From Paenibacillus phyllosphaerae (GTDB lineage: Bacteria > Bacillota > Bacilli > Paenibacillales > Paenibacillaceae): DNA of 64,000 nucleotides. The position numbers were made by a program, and so were the translations under genes. This document shows, piece by piece, positions 61,841 to 64,000 of this stretch (positions are counted from its first letter, which is position 1; each line of letters starts with the position of its first letter). The notes beneath the pieces were generated by a model. The model saw only the letters and a program-made list of their open reading frames with translations. It did no database searches and had not been told where the DNA came from. The DNA lies in contig NZ_JACHXK010000004.1 of the NCBI RefSeq assembly GCF_014192105.1, positions 434,001 through 498,000 of the forward strand. The letters are read 5' to 3'.

Positions 61841-62284
61841 TTAACGGCGGTTAGCGGATTTCTCGCGATGATCTTGCTCCGAGATGCTGCTCAGCGCTTC
61901 GCCGGCTTCGTTGACGAAAATCTCGCGTACGGCCAAGTCGCCGATGGATACGATCCCGAGCAGTTCCCCACTCTCCACGACCGGCAGACGGCGGATTTGG
62001 TTCTGCGCCATCAGCTTGGCGGCATCGTCAACCGAGATGTTCGACTCGATCGTCTTGATGTTCGTCGTAATGACTTCGGATACGGAAGTGGAGCCGGAAT
62101 GCTTCTCCGCGTACCCGCGAATGACCAAGTCACGGTCAGTAACGACGCCAATCAGCTTCTTGCCTTCCACAATAGGGATAAATCCGATATCATGCTGCTT
62201 CATAATAACTGCGAGTTCATAAATATTGTCTTTCGTCGTCGCCGTCACGATATCAGTAGACATGATTTCCTTTACGGTCTTCAT
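61841..62284 (-). CDS. CBS-domain pair protein
   Basis: This 147-residue protein is a single Bateman module: CBS1 (about 5-58, VKEIMSTDIVTATTKDNIYELAVIMKQHDIGFIPIV...VTDRDLVIRG) and CBS2 (about 68-125, VITTNIKTIESNISVDDAAKLMAQNQIRRLPVVE...VSIGDLAVRE). Such modules bind adenine nucleotides as energy or stress sensors. The C-terminal 20 residues are charged. AAAGGAGG precedes the ATG. It resembles B. subtilis YhcV in layout; the partner is unknown. Confidence 0.92.
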   Translation of the reverse strand: MKTVKEIMSTDIVTATTKDNIYELAVIMKQHDIGFIPIVEGKKLIGVVTDRDLVIRGYAEKHSGSTSVSEVITTNIKTIESNISVDDAAKLMAQNQIRRLPVVESGELLGIVSIGDLAVREIFVNEAGEALSSISEQDHREKSANRR

Positions 62285-62385
62285 TGGTCAGCCTCCTTTG
62301 GAATCGGTAGCTTATTTGAATGCCCCGACCGTTAGATTGGACCAATTGCGCACCCTTCATTCGCCTACCACGTGGCACATTAACC

Positions 62386-63567
62386 CTATTGCCCCACAAA
62401 ATCTTCGGCCATGCTGATCATCAGTTTCGCGGAATAGAGCATGGAACGCTCATCGATATCGAATTTGGGATGATGATGCGGATAGACCGCTTCGCATGCC
62501 GGATTGCCCGCTCCGACAAACATGAAGCAGCCTTTCACTTTCTTCAAATAATATGCGAAATCTTCGCCAGCCATAATCAAGGGGGAAACCTGTACGGCTT
62601 CAGAGCCGAAAGCCTCGCCCGCTACCCGGAAGAATCGTGCCGCTTCGTCCGCATCGTTCACGACAGGCGGATATCCGATCCGGTAATCGGTCTTCGCGCT
62701 TGCCCCATAGAGCGCAGCCGTCTTGTCCACAATGTCGATCAGACGGTCACGAATGCTGTATCGGGCTTCTTCTGTAAAGGTACGTACCGTTCCTTTCATG
62801 CTGCACCGTTCGGCGATGACATTAGCGGTCGTTCCGGCATGGAATGCTCCTACGGTGACAACGGAGGGCTCCAGCGGGTTTACGTTGCGGCTTACGATCG
62901 TCTGCAACGCTTGAACAAGCGCCGAGCCGACGATGACCGCGTCAATCGTCTCGTGCGGAAGTCCGCCGTGACCGCCTTTGCCTTGTATGTCGATATAGAA
63001 CTCATCGGGCGCCGCCATGAAAGGACCTTCTTTCGTAGCAACCGTACCATAAGGGAATGGCGTCCATAGATGTACGCCGTAGATCGCATCGACGCCATCG
63101 ATCGCCCCATCGGCGATCATCCCTAGCGCTCCTCCCGGCGTAACCTCCTCCGCCGGCTGGAACAGCAAGCGTCGCTCGCCGGCAAACTGTCCCTTTAAGC
63201 TCGCATAGTAGGATGCGATACCGAGCATGGTCGCTGTATGAGCATCGTGTCCGCATGCATGCATAACGCCGTCCAGAGTGGATGCGTAGTCACATGTCTT
63301 CTCGTCTTGAATAGGCAGCGCATCGATATCGGTGCGAAGGGCGATAACCGGTCCCGGCTGGCTGCCTTTAATTGTAGCGACGATTCCATAGCCTCCAATA
63401 TTCGTGCTTGCCTCACAGCCTAACTCCCGCAGACGCTCTGCGATCCAACCGGACGTCTGCTGCTCTTGAAAGGAAAGTTCCGGATGGCGGTGAAGATATC
63501 GCCGCCACTCAACCATGTTCGGATAGATGGTTTGCAGCTGTTCCTCAATCTTATTCTCTTCTCCCAT
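62386..63567 (-). CDS. M20-family amidohydrolase (N-acyl-amino acid hydrolase type)
   Basis: This 393-residue dinuclear metal enzyme removes an acyl group from an amino acid or a related compound. Motifs: WRRYLHRHPELSFQEQ, ALRTDIDALPI, HACGHDAHTATML with metal Cys and His, and FQPAEEVTPGGA with the catalytic Glu. The dimerisation domain (about 180-295) begins KGGHGGLPHETIDA. The substrate is not defined; N-acetyl-cysteine, hippurate and diaminopimelate derivatives are known for relatives. AAGGAGG lies nine nt before the ATG. No clear terminator separates it from the CBS gene 101 nt downstream. Confidence 0.92.
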   Translation of the reverse strand: MGEENKIEEQLQTIYPNMVEWRRYLHRHPELSFQEQQTSGWIAERLRELGCEASTNIGGYGIVATIKGSQPGPVIALRTDIDALPIQDEKTCDYASTLDGVMHACGHDAHTATMLGIASYYASLKGQFAGERRLLFQPAEEVTPGGALGMIADGAIDGVDAIYGVHLWTPFPYGTVATKEGPFMAAPDEFYIDIQGKGGHGGLPHETIDAVIVGSALVQALQTIVSRNVNPLEPSVVTVGAFHAGTTANVIAERCSMKGTVRTFTEEARYSIRDRLIDIVDKTAALYGASAKTDYRIGYPPVVNDADEAARFFRVAGEAFGSEAVQVSPLIMAGEDFAYYLKKVKGCFMFVGAGNPACEAVYPHHHPKFDIDERSMLYSAKLMISMAEDFVGQ

Positions 63568-63607
63568 GCTTACAAACCTCCTTACCTTCTAACAGGACAT
63601 GCTCTCA

Positions 63608-63613
63608 TTGTAC
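63608..63613 (-). promoter_or_regulatory. extended -10 promoter of the M20 amidohydrolase gene
   Basis: TGGTACAAT on the minus strand combines a TG-N extension and a 5-of-6 -10 box, 41 nt before the start codon. The -35 region is weak. Confidence 0.5.
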
Positions 63614-63713
63614 CAGAAGGCCAAGCGGTCTCGAAAGTTGTTTTGCCGATTGCAAACGATTCATTTTTCGATAAAATGTCACTTTTGCCCTATTTGCCCC
63701 TCGTTCACAAGGC

Positions 63714-63742
63714 TTGCACTGGAAAAGGAAACATACTATCAT
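63714..63742 (+). promoter_or_regulatory. sigma-A promoter of the yugN-like gene
   Basis: TTGCAC and TATCAT (5 of 6) are 17 nt apart, 77 nt before the start codon. Confidence 0.6.
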
Positions 63743-63819
63743 GGATAAAGAAACCTGTCCTGAAGCCGATGCTAGGGCATACCCTTAAGACTTGGCTTAA
63801 CTTTAAGGAGGATCATTTA

Positions 63820-64000
63820 ATGATTATTGAGAATACAGGACTAAACGGCCTGACTAGCGACCTTGCCCATCTCGACGAATCCGCTGAGAAGATCGGCTTC
63901 GTCCGTTGGCAGTGGGAATATTACCGTGCGGTGTATGACCTGAAGTTCGAAGACCGTGCCAACCATGCAGAATACTTCCTGCGGATCAGCACTCGTGCGA
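63820..64000 (+). CDS. yugN: YugN-like protein, partial at the right edge
   Basis: The first 60 codons are visible. AAGGAGG lies before the ATG. The sequence MIIENTGLNGL and WQWEYYRAVYDLKFEDRANHAEYFLRIST matches the start of the YugN family, small proteins of unknown function in bacilli and paenibacilli. The rest lies beyond the window. Confidence 0.8.
   Translation, partial: MIIENTGLNGLTSDLAHLDESAEKIGFVRWQWEYYRAVYDLKFEDRANHAEYFLRISTRA

Noticed and set aside
1..64000. tRNA or rRNA genes, insertion sequences, CRISPR arrays
   Set aside because: I looked for T-arm and CCA patterns, transposase motifs and regularly spaced repeats and saw none that I could support.

Overview
The window is chromosomal DNA of a spore-forming Firmicute of the Paenibacillaceae type (Paenibacillus, Cohnella or a close relative). 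The evidence is the spoVM, ricF/ylbG, remA, dynA and prkC/prpC genes, strong AGGAGG ribosome sites, moderate GC, and gene order that follows the Bacillus subtilis ylo region. The B. subtilis comparison is from memory. I see no tRNA or rRNA gene, insertion sequence, prophage or CRISPR array. It is almost entirely housekeeping DNA, so the interesting signals lie mainly in operon architecture and leader sequences.

Layout. 1-3597 (-): heterodimeric ABC exporter, the second subunit cut by the window edge. 3948-8641 (-): nth, a small hypothetical gene and a double dynamin-like GTPase (dynA). 8789-13718 (-): an envelope operon of N-acetylmuramoyl-alanine amidase, GerMN lipoprotein and SLH-domain protein. 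14038-17151: leuCD with a divergent LysR regulator. 17148-26098: methionine salvage genes (mtnU, mtnE, mtnW, mtnX, mtnB) with proBAC embedded among them behind a proline-type T-box. 26156-28753: a DUF2515-like protein, an SRAP protein and a SpoVIF-like protein. 28827-33934 (-): yloU, fakA, a DegV/FakB protein and recG.

34127-54799 carries rpmB (+), then on the minus strand the core chain remA-gmk-rpoZ-coaBC-priA-def-fmt-rsmB-rlmN-prpC-prkC-rsgA-rpe-(membrane protein)-spoVM, with dapF and a calcium P-type ATPase upstream and rqcH (+) divergent. This chain joins nucleotide and coenzyme A supply, translation initiation and rRNA modification, ribosome assembly GTPase control and PASTA-kinase signalling. 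54933-63567 (-) holds a PHP phosphoesterase, a CysL-like LysR regulator, ricF/ylbG, an XPB helicase with its partner, a CBS protein and an M20 amidohydrolase. A YugN-like gene (+) runs off the right edge.

Best leads: (1) a T-box with a CCU (Pro) specifier appears to drive proB-proA-proC-mtnW-mtnX-mtnB as one coupled transcript. (2) A perfect 16-bp inverted repeat can bury the mtnE ribosome site and start codon in read-through RNA only. (3) The amidase operon leader holds two interleaved inverted repeats with pseudoknot topology. (4) yicC, expected next to remA, is missing and a 369-nt gene-free stretch stands there.
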